Position numbers and translations under genes: made by a program
In this document: positions 1 through 12,647 of the stretch, piece by piece
Position numbering within the stretch: position 1 is the first letter of the stretch
Layout: the number at the start of each line of letters is the position of its first letter
Assembly: GCF_947179165.1 (NCBI RefSeq)
Contig: NC_077243.1
Coordinates: 29,340,001-29,404,000 of the forward strand
Direction: 5' to 3'
DNA: 64,000 bases
Origin: Solanum dulcamara
Lineage: Eukaryota; Streptophyta; Magnoliopsida; Solanales; Solanaceae
Notes under the pieces: generated by a model
Told to the model about the DNA's origin: nothing
What the model saw: the letters and a program-made list of their open reading frames with translations, nothing else
Databases searched by the model: none

Positions 1-1762
1 ACCGTACCCAGCCCATTATGGGACTCGGTGCCCTAATCGTATCATCATATACATATACTATACCATACCCAGCCTCGATGAAGATGTAATAAAGTTGTGT
101 ACGATAACATACCCAGCCTGAGACTCAGTGAAAGAGGTAATAACAGTATGTACAAGTAGAATATCATGAGCAACCATATACAATTAGATCATTGTTTGAG
201 ACTCAATAAAATAATCAAAATGAACCATCATTTGAAAATTAAGACAGTAGTCATCTCAAGTACCTTTTGAATGTCACCATAGACCATATCAAATGGAGCC
301 TCAGGAATCATAGACATGTATCAAGATAATGCAAAACAACTTATGGAATTAGAGACATTTGTCACCGTAGAGTCTTTAGGAATAGGGGTTTATACATCCA
401 ACTACTATTCAACATATAGAAGGCTCGAGGGTAGTAGCTCAACTACTTTAAGAGTTTTCACATCCAGAAGTGAATAAGGATCATGAATCATGTTCAGAAT
501 TTATGAATGAAATTACCCCAAAGCTCATATCATTCATCACTTACGTCTAAGACATGCCAAAAGAAAGAAGATATAGGCTTACATACCTTTAGCGCTTATT
601 TTCCACACAACACGTATGCTGCCCAATAGTATCTCAACCTAGATTAAGAAGTCAAAAAGTATTGTTAAACTACGAGAAAGTTTCAAAATGCATTCCAATA
701 TTAGCAGCTTATTTATAGAAAATTAGGCGATATTTCACTTATATTCAACCCAACTACATAATGACCAAGTCAACATCCACAACCACACGTTTAAGTGCTA
801 TATCAAAGTTAGCCAAGGCAAGATTCAAGAATATTTTGAAAAAGCCCACATACTATTCTGAATCAACCCATATATTATGATGTTCCATAATCTTTAACAT
901 AACGACTATGACGTAATCAAGTTACTCTTAATAATTTGCAACCACAACACTTCATCGGATGAACTTATAATAGTCCAATAATTACAACAACACTAGAGCC
1001 TTAATTATAACTTTAAATATCAAATTCTTTCACTTTCATCATACAACCAATGACAACAACAACCACAATATTAATCAAAATTAATCCATCATTTTTAGAT
1101 TAGAATAACCCTAACATGCCCCAAATGGGAATTTAACATTAACATATACAATCCCTTCATTTTTAATACATAATCCATAACAATAATAGAAATAACAACA
1201 ATCAATCCAATCTAATTTAAGCAACTCCAATTCTGTTCATTTCAACACCAACACTAATCACGGAGTTTTCTCACTTCCAATTCCATTTAATTCCTTCATC
1301 CTCATTACATAATCCATAACAACAACTAAAATGTTAATTAAAATTGATTCACCATTTTTAAATACAAACAACCCCTACACGACTTGAACAATATTCCAAT
1401 GACAACATACATAATTTCATACCTCCAATTCACGTTTATACATTTACAACACATCTAAACCTTTACTAAGATGTGTAAAAAGATGATCAAACCTTACCTT
1501 AACAAGTTGGCTTCTTCAGTTGGCTAAAACTTGACAACTTCAATTCATTCAAACTTGCTGCCCCTAGGATCAATCCCATTTTGCTATGGACTTTCTAAAG
1601 GGTTGAATTACCTTAGGGATTTAATGGTGAAAAGAAGAGAAAGATTGGCCATGCTTGGTGGAGCTTCCATGGCTGTCGTGACTCTCTCTCTTTTCTTCTT
1701 CACTTGAGGAAGTTGAGAGCCTCTTTCTCTCTAAGTTTAAGTTGAAGAAGAATGGGATAAAA
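1..1762. repeat. LTR-like non-coding sequence (element X, left part)
   Basis: AT-rich sequence with no credible coding frame. It contains two copies of a short 'taccca/gcc' plus 'ctcggtg / ctcagtg' motif near 1-130. It is interrupted at 1763 by a solo LTR and seems to resume at 3955. Its far end at 4648 (GGGGCGTTATA followed by a pyrimidine tract) looks like an LTR end joined to the complement of a polypurine tract, so I infer that 1-1762 plus 3955-4648 is one minus-oriented LTR whose other end lies outside the window. This is inference; no second LTR is visible for comparison. Confidence 0.35.
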
Positions 1763-3954
1763 TGTAACACCCCCTAAAATTCTTCGCTAGGATTCGGATC
1801 CTTCTTATATACGTGTAGGATCGACCTCGATTATTGTGAAGTATATGAATGAGTTAGGATGAGTCCCTGAGTAATTGAAGAGTGTTAGAGGTGATGTGGG
1901 GTCACAAAGGACCCCTAGGGCCAAGCTAAGTCCAAAATTTCGTCGTGGCTAAGTTTTAGAATGAGTTTGTGTAAGGAGTCAACTTCTAGTGACCTTATCT
2001 TTTGAAAGATGACAATTTGGGTGGCCCATGACCTATTAAATTAAAGGTCTTCGATTCTTCTTTCCAATGCCACCACGATCGTAATTTTTGGAGTTCGGAG
2101 TTAAAAGTTATGACTATCCTAAGGCAAACTAGCACGACAGGAATTTCAGGCCTAGGTTGCAATGGATGGAAATCTGGGCTTGGCGCCACAGTGGCGCGAT
2201 GCACCACTATTGTGCCAGGAATAAGCCTCAGTAGTTTTGTCCCTAGCGCGGTGCGCCACTACGAGATGTGTAGGGTTTTCAAGACTATTTTCTAGAACCC
2301 AGAAAATATGGGCTTGGCGCTGTAAGGGCGCGACGCGCCACTATCTCGCCACAAAATAACCTCAGTAGTTTGGTCCTTGGCACGATGCGGCACTATCGCG
2401 CCAGTAGCATTTTAGCCTATTTTTCATATTTTTAGAGAAAGGGCGATTTGGGAATTTTCTTAAATTATATATGTATCTGCCTTGGGACGTTTTTGGGACC
2501 ATTTTTAGTCCCTCTCTCTCTCTCTAAAACCCCTAACATTTCCATCTCTTCTTCTTCTTCTTCTCCAAATCCTTCTCCAACAAAGAGTGCCTTCAAGAGC
2601 TTCAAGATTTCAAGTTTCCCATTGAAGACCCAACAACAAAGTTTCTTCAAAATCTACTCTAAGGTATGTAAGGCTACTCAAAACATGGGTTGATTCTCTT
2701 GTTGATTTTCTTGACCATGTGATTATGTTAAATATGTCAATTTTCTTAAATGTGTTATTCATCTTGAATTATTGATTTAAAAACTTAGAGTTGTGATGAG
2801 TCCTAAGGATGTGATAAATGAGAAGAGGAATGGTTGGATATGTTTGTAGGTTGTTATAAATGCGTATCTAAGTTACACTTGATTGAGTTGATTTGAGGAT
2901 AGAGTTGATGAGTTGGCAAGGTTCTAAATGAGACTAGCCGTGATAACTTGTTTGAGTTGATTGGATAGAGTTTTATGAGCATGGAGTCATGGGAGGAGTA
3001 TTCAGCACCGAATTGGGTAAGAGTATTGTCCATACTCGAACCCCATAAACTATGCCGCCAACATAGGGAGGGATAAAACCATTAAAGTCAGATGCTTCCC
3101 ATAGGATTGAACCGTTAAATTCGGATGTTTCCCATTTTATTATCCTGAAATAATAAGACTTGACTGATTGATGGAATCCATGATTGGTTGATTCGTTCAT
3201 ACCCTGGCAAAGTATGAACGGATGCGGAAACAACATCAGTTTGTTGTACTATCACTGGCTCATAAGTGATGGTTGTCGGATAAGAGAAACTCCCATGTAG
3301 GTCTTGATAGTACTCTGAGTCGGATTGATTTGAATTGCATGTGATTGGGTCCCGTCTAAACCATATTCTTGTTTAGACTTAGGGCGCTTGATTGAGTTAT
3401 TCTTCTTTCTGAGTTGAGATTTTTCGAGTAGATTTGACCTTTCTAATGTTATTTCATTCGGCCATTTTACATACTCGTACATTCCATGTACTGACGCCAT
3501 TTGGCCTGCATTATTTTATGATGCAGAGACAGGTACTAGAGATCATCAATTGGCGCACCGTTGAAGATCTACCCACTCCCAGCTAGTTGGTGAGTCCTCT
3601 TAGTTTTTAGAGGATGCCGAGATCTTCCTTATAGCTTTGTTTTATTTTCTTTATTTTGATTGTTGGTAGCCATGGACTTGTTATTGACACCTCCTAAATT
3701 GTTGATAGAGGCTTCATAGACTAGAGTGTGGAAATGTTGGATTGTTTATTTTGTCTAGTTTTATTCTATCTAGTTATTGATTTGATAGTTGTTTGGCCTT
3801 TGGCCCTATATTATGGATAGTATTCCTATGATTGAGTCTTCCGCTGGTAGAATGTGAATGAATGAAAGTGTGACTGGACCAGGTGATTCACTTGGAGGCC
3901 AGAAATGGCTTTCAAGTGTCGGTCACGCCTAGGGTACCCTCCTAGGGCATGACA
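1763..3954 (+). mobile_element. Solo LTR, Tekay/Del-type Ty3-gypsy family
   Basis: The element starts TGTAACACCCC and ends GGGCATGACA, the reverse complement pattern of the LTRs of gypsy II at 44474 and 51843; the first hundred bases align clearly with those. It is flanked by TAAAA (1758-1762) and TAAAT (3955-3959), a near-perfect 5-bp target duplication. No internal gag-pol is attached, so it is a solo LTR left by recombination between two LTRs. Small open frames inside it (for example at 2448-2693) have no domain content. It contains a GC-rich duplicated block at about 2165-2400 that the gypsy II LTRs lack. Confidence 0.85.
2165..2405. repeat. GC-rich duplicated module inside the solo LTR
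   Basis: Two tandem modules of roughly 130 bases each begin with GGGCTTGGCGC (about 2175 and 2311) and continue into CCTCAGTAGTTT (about 2226 and 2351) and a GCGCGAYGCRCCAC-like segment. They are rich in CpG and short palindromes, in sharp contrast with the surrounding AT-rich DNA. Confidence 0.65.
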
Positions 3955-4648
3955 TAAATGAGCTTCTTAATTATTAAGATATATATATATATATATATAT
4001 GCTTCCCATGTGGTTGACATGTGTCCATGTGTTGTCCATGTGGTTGACATATGTCCATTGTGGACATGTTTCCCTCCAAAAGCCATACACATATCAGCTC
4101 CTGCCACATGCCTTAATAGGTCCCACTTAGTGGTCTAATTAGCTTAATTAATCTCAATTAATCCCTAATCCCCTTTTAATAATCTAGACTAAATAAAATT
4201 TATAACCAATTCGCGTATTAATTAAAATCGGGAATAAAAATCTCTATCTCAAATCCAGAAATAATCTTGTCCTTTGCTTTAAGAAAGTATGTTCATCACG
4301 TCCTTAATTCTTGCCACAAGTTCGTAAGTAGCTGCATCACCTACTTGCCTTTTTTTATTTAAATGCAATCCACACATTCTAAGTAGGTGCATCACCTACT
4401 TGTTCGTTTTAGTAGGTTAGCAATTAGTCCTACCATAAGAACCCGTGTGATCGTACCTACTTAATCTAGACATTTACTCATGTAGCTTAATTATATAAGA
4501 CATCCAAACCAGTAGCTTAAGCAAGTAGGTCGATTACTGTGACAAATTATTTGGCCTCGAACCCCTTTCAAATCATTCCAAACTTATTTTAAACCATCAC
4601 TACTTCATATAAAACTAGTCTGTGCAAGATATGGGGCGTTATATCCTC
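3955..4648. repeat. LTR-like sequence (element X, right part) with TA microsatellite
   Basis: Non-coding. A (TA)n run lies at about 3981-4000. Two near-identical 21-bp hairpins with 9-bp arms around CAT occur at 4326-4346 and 4381-4401 (AAGTAGGTG / CACCTACTT). It ends with GGGGCGTTATA, which looks like a gypsy LTR end. No gene is visible. Confidence 0.4.
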
Positions 4649-4734
4649 CCTTCCTTAGGATTCTTTGATAACGTCATAGATAACATGGATCACGTGGTAG
4701 CTTTAGAGAAGCTTAAAAATATTCCAATGTACAA
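4649..4734. other. Polypurine-tract-like junction and short unassigned stretch
   Basis: Begins TCCTCCCTTCCTTAGGA, which on the minus strand reads as a purine tract directly before an LTR, as expected for a minus-oriented element X. The next 60-70 bases were not recognised. The copia III similarity starts around 4735, so the junction between X and copia III falls here; the 3' LTR of copia III is missing. Confidence 0.35.
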
Positions 4735-5982
4735 AAGTACGAGATATAATACTACGAGATAGTGTTGACTTCATATCACAAATATCAGTGTGAATTAACT
4801 CCAAGGGATTGGAATTCCTTTCAATAGATTTCTAAGGATGCTTAGCATACTTATATTCAATAAAAATTTGATATATTAATTTATTGCTCTCAAAATTAGG
4901 TAACACATTTAAGTTTATTGGTTTTCACAAGGTTTTATAATTAACATATCTCAAACATGAATGTCATAAATTATTTGACTCAAGTAAGTAAGAAGTTTGA
5001 ACTTTATTATTATCAATAACCATTACATTTAGTTTGAAAAGGCCCTTAGTGAGGTAGCCTTTTCCTAAATACATTTCATTCTTACTAACTACAACTTTGT
5101 CAGAAACAAGAACGCACTTAAATCCATTCTTGATTAGAAGATCGACAGAAACCAAGTTCTTCCTCATTTACAGAACATGAAAAACTTTGTTCAAAGTCCC
5201 CACCTTGCCCGAGGTCATCTTTAGAAATACTCTTCCATATCCTTCAACCTTTGCTGTTGCAGAATTTCCCATGTAGATAGTCTCATCGGGTATAATAGGG
5301 GTAAAAGTTGCAAAGACTTCTCGAACATCACAAACATATGAGGTAGGTCCAGAATCAAGCCACCACTCCTTGAGATTTCAGACTAAGTTGCATTCAATCA
5401 ACATAACGTATAAATTTTCAACATCTCCATTTGTGTCAACCCTGTTTGCTTAACCTTTCTTCTTTTCCTTTCTTGGAGCACGACAATCAATAGACATATG
5501 TCTAGATTTGCCACAGTTGTAGTAATTTCCCTTAAACTTCTTCCTAGTTGGTTTTTTGGTCCAGAAGCCTTCTTTCTCTTCTTCAAATTTGTTGGAGAAG
5601 TTTCAACAATATTGGCTCGCATGATTGCCAATTTACCATTTGCCTTATTTTCTACAGATCTATTATCCTCTTCAAATCTGAGGCGAATAATAAGATCTTC
5701 TAGAGTCATCTCCTTTAGTTTGTGTTTCAAATAGTTCTTGAAGTCCTTTCACTATTGAGGCAACTTTTCAACGAAGGCTGCTACTTGAAAAGTTTCATTT
5801 ATTACCATCCCTTCAATAATAATAAAATTATTGTTAATACTACAGCTAATAATTTAAGAAAAATATTGACATGATCATACCTTCAGGGAAGAGATCGTGC
5901 ACAATGACTTGCAACTCTTGCACTTGAGATTTGTTTTCCTACTGTCTACCATTTTAAACTCTAATAATTTGGATGCAATAAA
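4735..5982 (-). pseudogene. Copia III gag C-terminus, protease and integrase N-terminus (broken)
   Basis: Read from 5982 downwards the frames match the copia II polyprotein: gag helical region, a CCHC zinc knuckle (about 5490-5530), an aspartic protease site now reading DSGPTSYVC instead of the usual DSGATS (about 5350-5375), and the segment before integrase (about 4960-5170). Stops interrupt it, for example just after KEKKKG and before MRKNLVS. The fragment ends near 4735 within the start of the integrase core. It encoded the structural and processing part of a retrotransposon polyprotein and is non-functional. Confidence 0.85.
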
Positions 5983-7626
5983 TATAACATCCGGTATTAT
6001 TCTAGCCTAGACTAAGTTCGAGAACCATAAGAAAGACTGGAAAAAATTGAGTTGTGCCTATGTGTGAGAGTTAACCTATGAGTCGTCGGAACTCATACGG
6101 GTCATATAAGGTACTCGTAGTGATGGCATTAAGGTTTGAAATTTGTCCAAGTCTAGAAGTGAGTTAACGAGTCTACTGACCACTCGTAGAGAAGTTGACG
6201 ACCCGTAAGAATGTAAGGTATGCAAGGCTGAACTAAAATATAGATTTTATTTCTCCATGTGCCCATGATTGTGATAGATTGATTCTGAATGGATTGAGTC
6301 TCCATAATTGTATTTTGTTTTTCTGATTATTGATGAAATATTAATTTCCTATAAATAAATTCCTTGAACACATGAATTGGACTACTTGTTACTAAAATCC
6401 TAGTAGCATATTGATTGATAGTGAGTCGTATTCATCTTAAGATTGAGTCTATAGCCTTGAATTGTGAATGTATGATTTTGATTGAAATGTGAGTGTGATG
6501 ATATTAATGATAGTATCGACAAATTGATAGTCCTGAATGTTGATTGTCTAAAATCTCTTTTAATTACATGATTAGGAAATTAATTGGTTGAAGGGATTGA
6601 TCTGATAGAACGAATGAATTGAAAGAGTCCAAAAAAGACTTATTGGTTTGGTTTGATTCAGATTGATTGTATTATGAGCTTGAGTCTTGGGAGGAGTATC
6701 GAGCACCAAATTTGATAAGAGTAAGTAATAACTCGCACCCAATAACTATGTCGCCAAACTAGGAGAGGATTAAACCATTAAGTTGGATGTTTCCCAAATA
6801 ACTGTCCTGACATGATAAGACTTGATTGGTTATGTATCCATGATTGTTGATTCATTCCTACCTTGGCAAGGTATTAACAGAAGTAGCAATAACATCGGTT
6901 TATTGTACTATCACTGGCTCATAAGTGATAGTTGTCGTAGAAGAGAAACTCTCATATAGGTCTTAATAGTGTTGTGAGCCGGATTGGAATAGATTAGATT
7001 GGATTGGATGTGATTGGTCTTATCTAAATCATATTCTTGTTTAGACTTAGGATATCTTAATTAAGTTGGTCCTTCTTCTGAGTTGAGATTTTGAGTTGAT
7101 TTGATCCAACCCTGATGCATGTTTCATTCTTCCATTTTACATACTTGTACATTCCACGTACTGATGACATTTGGCTTGTATTATTTCATAATACACAGAC
7201 AACTACTAAAAATTATCAACAAGTGCATCATTGAGGATCTATTCGCTTCTAGCTAGTTGGTGAGTCCTCCCTATTTTCGGAGGATACCACAGTTTTATTT
7301 TTAGCTTTGAGTTAGTTTTCTTTTATTTGATTTGTGGTAGCCATGAACTTATCATTGACATCCTTAGATTGTTGATAGAGGCTTCATAGACTAGAGTGTT
7401 GATGATGTTGATTTGTTTTATTTTGACTAGTTTCATTCTTATTGGTTGTTGATTTGATAGATGGTTGACCTTTGACTTTATTTATGAGTAGTATTCTTGT
7501 GAGTTGAGTCTTCTGCTGATAGAATATGATTAAATGAAGGTGTGATTGGACCAAGTGGTTTACTTAAAGACCAATAATGGTCTTCGAGTGTCGGCCACGT
7601 CTAGGGTACCCTCTCGGGGTATAACA
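5983..7626 (+). repeat. Gypsy I 5' LTR (internally deleted)
   Basis: Starts TATAACATCC (first dinucleotide mutated from TG) and ends GGGGTATAACA. It aligns with the 3' LTR at 12648-14951 but lacks about 620 bases after position 6214 (the counterpart of about 12879-13501) and a further segment of about 29 bases near 6316. The missing block is the part of the LTR that carries most of the GAGTCGTA dyad motifs. Confidence 0.85.
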
Positions 7627-7630
7627 AACT

Positions 7631-7642
7631 TGATATCAAAGC
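7631..7642 (+). other. Gypsy I primer-binding site (initiator-Met tRNA type, mutated)
   Basis: Four bases after the LTR is TGATATCAAAGC, which differs from the consensus TGGTATCAGAGC by two G-to-A changes. Gypsy II has the intact motif with the same 4-base spacing. Confidence 0.75.
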
Positions 7643-7838
7643 ATAGAGTTCAAGAGTCCTAGGGAGTTTATAAAGCTGTGTCTAGTAGAGCCTTGTTTAT
7701 AGGTGTGTTTTGCACCACACTTATAATCAGGAGTCTATAGGACATTAGGAATTATTTTACTTCTTCCTACTCTAAGATTGTGTGAAAGAGTTTAACACTA
7801 AGAGTTTATTCCTAATTCATGCGTTATGCATTTGCAGA

Positions 7839-8990
7839 TCATGCCTCCAAAATGTATCGCAAGTTAGAGGAATGCTTCCAGCATAGGTTCCATAGTCAGA
7901 TATGCCCCCACCGAGGACTAGGGTTCGACCTGTAAGATATACTGAGACACCTCAAGTGTTTACTACTTAGCCAGCACCAACTTCGGAGGCAAGTTTCCAA
8001 GGAGCGATTGCTATGCTCATTCAGTTGGTGGCTACCCGTTATGTTAGCCAGAGTTCAACAACTCCTAACTTTAGTTATCAAGAGCCATCTGCTTCCACGA
8101 GGATTAGAGATTTTCTGAGAATGTACCTGCCGGTCTTCACAAGTTTTGAGGTTGATGAGGATCCCTAAAATTTCATTGATGAGATGTGGAAGATCCTGAA
8201 AGCGATGCATACTATGGAGATTGAGGGGGTTGAGTTGGTGTCTTATCAGCTCAATAATGTGGAAAATTTCTGGTATAACCAGTGGAAAGAAAGTAGAGGT
8301 GAGGATGTGGAGCCTACTAATTAGGATGAGTTTAAGGGAGCATTCCATGATCACTTCTTTCCTAGAGAATTGAAGGAAGCAAAAGTAGAAGAGTTTGTAA
8401 ATTTGAAACAAGAAGGTTTGACAGTTAAAGAGTATAGTCTAAAATTTATCTAGTAGTCTAGATATCCTCTAGAGATGATCCCAGATATGAGATCAAAGAT
8501 GAGGAAATTTGTCTTCAGATTGGGAAGACATGTGAAGAAGGAGTGCAAAGCATCATTGCTAATCTCTGATATGAATATTTCTAGATTATTGGTATGCTCA
8601 ATAGGTAGAGGATGAGAAGAGTAAAGACAAGGAGGAGAATTTGAGCAAGAAGGCAAAATCAGCTGGATATAAGAGTGAACAGAGGCAGATCAAGGGTAAC
8701 AGGTCTTTCTTTCATAAGAGGTCTTCCAACTATGCCCCATCTACAGTAAGTGCACCTGTGCCACATAATAGGTGTGATAAGCAGGGACAGAGTCACCAAA
8801 ATTTCAAGGTTCAGGATTCTCAATCTCAGGTTAGTGTGGCTCAAGGTTCAAAGGGAAAGCCACCCTGTGGCAAGTGCGGTAAGCTCCATTTGGGAGAGTG
8901 CAGAGAGGGAAAGAATGGTTGTTACAAATACGGCCAAGTGGGACATTTTTAGAGGGATTGTCTAATATGGGGAAATAGAGCCCATCCTTC
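7839..8990 (+). pseudogene. Gypsy I gag (capsid and zinc knuckle), multiply stopped
   Basis: Starts ATGCCTCC near 7839, matching the gag start of gypsy II. It contains the retrotransposon gag core (VELVSYQL..., about 8230-8420) and a tail with a zinc knuckle near 8860-8960 reading CYKYGQVGHF, where the second zinc cysteine is replaced by Tyr. Stops occur in the phrases EDP*NF, TN*DEF, FI**SR and HF*RDC. Most can be explained by single C-to-T or G-to-A changes when compared with gypsy II. The protein would have formed the virus-like particle; it is no longer translatable. Confidence 0.85.
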
Positions 8991-8999
8991 TACCACCGC

Positions 9000-9720
9000 A
9001 CCATCGGCTAGAGGTAATCATAAGGGCACTACTTCAGGTATGAGAGGAGGTACAAACTGTCTATATGCCATGGGTAGTCTCCAAGATCAGGAGAACTCCT
9101 TAGACGTTATGACAGGTATGATTCGAGTCTTTACTCTTGAATGTTACATTTTGATAGATCCGGGTGCGATGCTATTTTTTGCGTCTCCTTATGTGACTAG
9201 TAGATTTGATAAAATTCCTGAATATCTTCTAGAACCCTTTAGTGTATCTACTCCTGTTGGTGATTTTGTCTTAGCTGAGAGAGTCTATAGGGATTATACT
9301 GTGTCAATCTATCATAGGGATACCCTGGCTGACTTAGTTGAGTTGGACATGGTTGATTTTGATATGATTCTTAGCATGGACTAGCTTTATGCCTATTATG
9401 CCTTTGTTGATTGTAGGACTCAGATTGTTAAATTTAAATTCTTGAATGATCCTGTCATAGAGTGGAAGGGTAGTCCTGTCATGCCTAAGGGTAAATTTAT
9501 TTCCTACCTGTGGGCTAGAAAGTTAATCTTGAAAGGGTGTATCTATCACATCATGTGAGTGAAAAATAACAGTATTGAATCTCCATCCCTTGAGTCAGTT
9601 CCGATTGTTAATGAGTTTCCTGAATTCTTTTCTGAGGATCTTCCCGGAGTCCCTCCTAATCGGTAGATCAACTTTGGGATTGATGTCCTTCTTGATAAGC
9701 ATCCTATCTCTATCCCTCTA
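9000..9720 (+). pseudogene. Gypsy I aspartic protease region
   Basis: An open stretch of 114 codons at 9040-9384 holds the protease active-site phrase ILIDPGAM and continues to SMD, where a TAG (9382-9384) replaces the expected Trp codon before LYA. The same stop occurs in gypsy II. Downstream to 9720 the linker towards RT is readable, with a further stop in NR*INFG and a frameshift before the RT start near 9735. The role would be cleavage of the gag-pol precursor. Confidence 0.8.
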
Positions 9721-9734
9721 TATAAAATGGCTCC

Positions 9735-10965
9735 TCTGAGTTGAAAGAGTTGAAAGAACAGTTAAAGGACTTGTTAGATAAAGGATTCATTAGACCGAGT
9801 GTCTCACTTTGGGGCGCTCCTGTCCTATTCGTGCGAAAGAAAGATGGGTCCCTTAGAATGTGCATTAATTACGGGCAACTAAACAAGGTCACCATAAAGA
9901 ATAAATATCCACTCCCTAGAATAGATGATTTATTTGACCAACTTCAGGGAGCCACTTGTTTCTCAAAGATATACCTAAGATCTGGTTACCATCAGTTGAA
10001 GGTGACGGAGTATGATATCCCAAAGATATCTTTTCATACCCATTATGGCCATTTTGAGTTCTTGGTCATGTCTTTTGGGTTGACTAATGCACCTGCAGCC
10101 TTTATGGATCTTATGAATCGAGTGTTTAAGTCGTATCTTGATATATTCATGATTGTCTTCATTGATGATAATCTGGTCTAGTCCAAGGATAAAATAGAGC
10201 ATGGCTATCATCTTAGAGTTGTCTTGCAAACTCTAAAGGACCATGTATTATATGAAAAATTGTCCAAATGTTATTTTTGACTTGCATCAGTGGCTTTCCT
10301 AAGACACATTATATCTGGAGAAGGTATTCGGGTTGATACTCAGAAGATTGATGCAGTAAAAAATTGGCCCAGACCTATATTCCCAACAAATATAAGAAGC
10401 TTCTTGGGTTTAAATGACTATTACCAAAGGTTTATAGAGGGATTATCATCCATATCATCACCATTGACCAAGCTAACCCAAAACAAGGCTAAGTTCCAAT
10501 GGCTCGATGCTTGCGAGGAGAGTTTCCAGAAATTGAAGACCAAGCTTGTTTTGACTTTGCTCGATGGAATAGAGGATTTTGTAATCTATTGTGATGCGTA
10601 TAGAGTTGGTTTGGGTTGTGTGTTGATTCAGAGGGGAAGAGTGATAGCCTATGCTTCAAGACAACTTAAGAGTCATGAGAGAAATTACCCAACTCATGAC
10701 CTTGAGCTGGAAGTTGTGGTATTTACTCTTAAAATTTGGCGTCACTACTTGTATAGAGTGCATGTTGATGTGTTCAGCGATCATAAGAGTTTGTAGTACA
10801 TCTTCAGTTAGAAAGAACTCAACTTGAGGCAGAGGAGATAGCTAGAGTTACTCAAGAATTATGACATAAGCATTCTCTAACACCCAAGTAGAGCTAATGT
10901 TGTTGCAGATGCTCTTAGAAGGTTATCTATGGATAACACTGCCCATATAGAGGAGGGAAAGAAAT
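9735..10965 (+). pseudogene. Gypsy I reverse transcriptase and RNase H
   Basis: RT palm segments are visible at 9741-10181 ([13 protein letters not shown], then the catalytic VFIDD near 10160) and RNase H at 10290-10796 with [20 protein letters not shown]. The catalytic FIDD is kept but the following Tyr codon is a stop (LV*SK), and stops follow at 10278 and after KSL. Fragmented relative to the intact counterpart in gypsy II (48488-49735). Confidence 0.9.
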
Positions 10966-12560
10966 AATTGGATAAAGGGGTGCATAGATTAGCTCGATTT
11001 GGATTTCAGCTTGAGGAGAATAATGAAGGTGGATTTAATGTTTAGAATGGGTCTGTGAGGTGAAAGAGAAGCAAGACCAAGATCCAGTCTTCCTTTAGTT
11101 GAAAAAAGTTGTTCACAGAAAAAAAGTGATGGTTTTCTCCAAAAGGGGAGATGATGTGTTGAGGTACTAGAATATATTGTGTGTCCCGGATGTTGATAAT
11201 GTTCGAGAAAGGATTATGGCCGAAGCGCATAGTTCCACATACTCTATTCATCCTGGTTCTATAAATATGTATCATGACTTAAAGGAAGTCTATTGGTGGA
11301 GTGGAATGAAGAGATATATCGCTGAATTTGTTTCTAAGTGATTGAATTGCCAACAGGTTAAAGTTGAGCATCAAAGGCCATGTAGGTTATCTCAAAATAT
11401 AGAAATTATGGAATGGAAGTGGGAGATGATCAATATGAATTTTATTACAGGTTTGTCGAGGTCCTGAAAGTAGCATGATTCAATTTAGGTGATTGTGGAT
11501 AAAATGACAAAATTAGCCCACTTCTTGGCAATTAAGACTATTGACACCGCAGAGGATTATGCAAAATTATATATTTAAGAGAGTGTCAAATTGCATAGGT
11601 TTCCCTTGTTTATCATCTCAGACATAAGAGCTCAATTCACTTCCCAATTTTGGAGATCATTTCAGAAAGGACTGGGTTCAAAGGTGAATCTTAGTACAAC
11701 CTTTCATGTAAGACAGATGGCAAGACATTGGAGGATTTGTTGAGGGCATGTGTACTTGAATTTAAAGGAAATTAGGATGATTATTTACCTCTCATAGAGT
11801 TTTCATACAAAAATAGTTATCATGCAAGCATTCAAATGGCTCCTTATGAAGCTTTGTATGGGAGGAGGTGTAGATCACCAATTGGGTGGTTTGAAGTTGG
11901 TGAAGTTGAGATGATTGGGCCCGATTTTTTTCCACCAAGCTATGGAGAAGTTGAAGGTTATTCGAGATAGGCCAAAGACATCCCATATTCGCTAGAAGTC
12001 TTACACCGATGTGAGAAGGAAAGACTTAGAATTTGAGGTGGATGATTGGTTGTACTTGAAAGTATCACCCATGAAGGGCATCAAGAGGTTTAGAAAGAAG
12101 GGAAAGCTTAGTCCTCGATACATTGGTCCTTACCATATTATGAGGAGGATTAGGAGTGTCGCTTATGAGTTGGAATTACCTTTTGAGATAGCTACCATTC
12201 ATCAAGTATTTCACGTCTTGATGTTGAAGAAGTGCTTGGGAGATCCTTCATTGGTAGTCCATATTGATAGTATTGGAGTAAAGAATATCTTGTCCTATGA
12301 AAAGATTCTGATCTAAATTCTTGATCATCAGGTTCGTAAATTGAGGAGCAAAGAGATTATCTCAGTCAAAGTCTTGTAGAAGAATCAATTTGTTGAGGAA
12401 GCCACATGAGAAGCTGAGGAAGAAATGAAAGCCAAATATTTTCATCTGTTCATGCCCATCGATGAGAATGTTGAAGATAATGTTCCTTTTCTTTATTTGA
12501 ATTGGTATGTCCATCCTTGAGTTTGAATAGTAAACTATTTTTGGCATTTTATTGGTTGAA
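10966..12560 (+). pseudogene. Gypsy I integrase with chromodomain-like C-terminus
   Basis: The N-terminal zinc-binding region (about 11220-11350), catalytic core (11400-11960) and C-terminal module are recognisable. The clean part is 12011-12316 (DLEFEVDDWLYLKVSPMKGI and YIGPYHIMRRIRSVAYELEL), followed by a chromodomain-like segment to about 12490 (EEATWEAEEDMKAKY in the gypsy II version). Stops and frameshifts are frequent, for example in ISKC*LNC near 11340. Confidence 0.85.
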
Positions 12561-12630
12561 TGATTGAGTCCTAATTTTTATTTATGGCTCGAGTCCATCC
12601 ATGTTTTACTCTTCATTCGAGGACGAATGA

Positions 12631-12647
12631 TCCCAAGAGGGAGATAT
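12631..12647 (+). other. Gypsy I polypurine tract
   Basis: CCCAAGAGGGAGATA lies directly before the 3' LTR start at 12648. The same purine-rich stretch, in complement, precedes the gypsy II 3' LTR. Confidence 0.8.

Noticed and set aside
2448..2693. 81-codon open frame in the solo LTR
   Set aside because: Low-complexity Ser-rich sequence from a CTT run; no domain, and the region is LTR.
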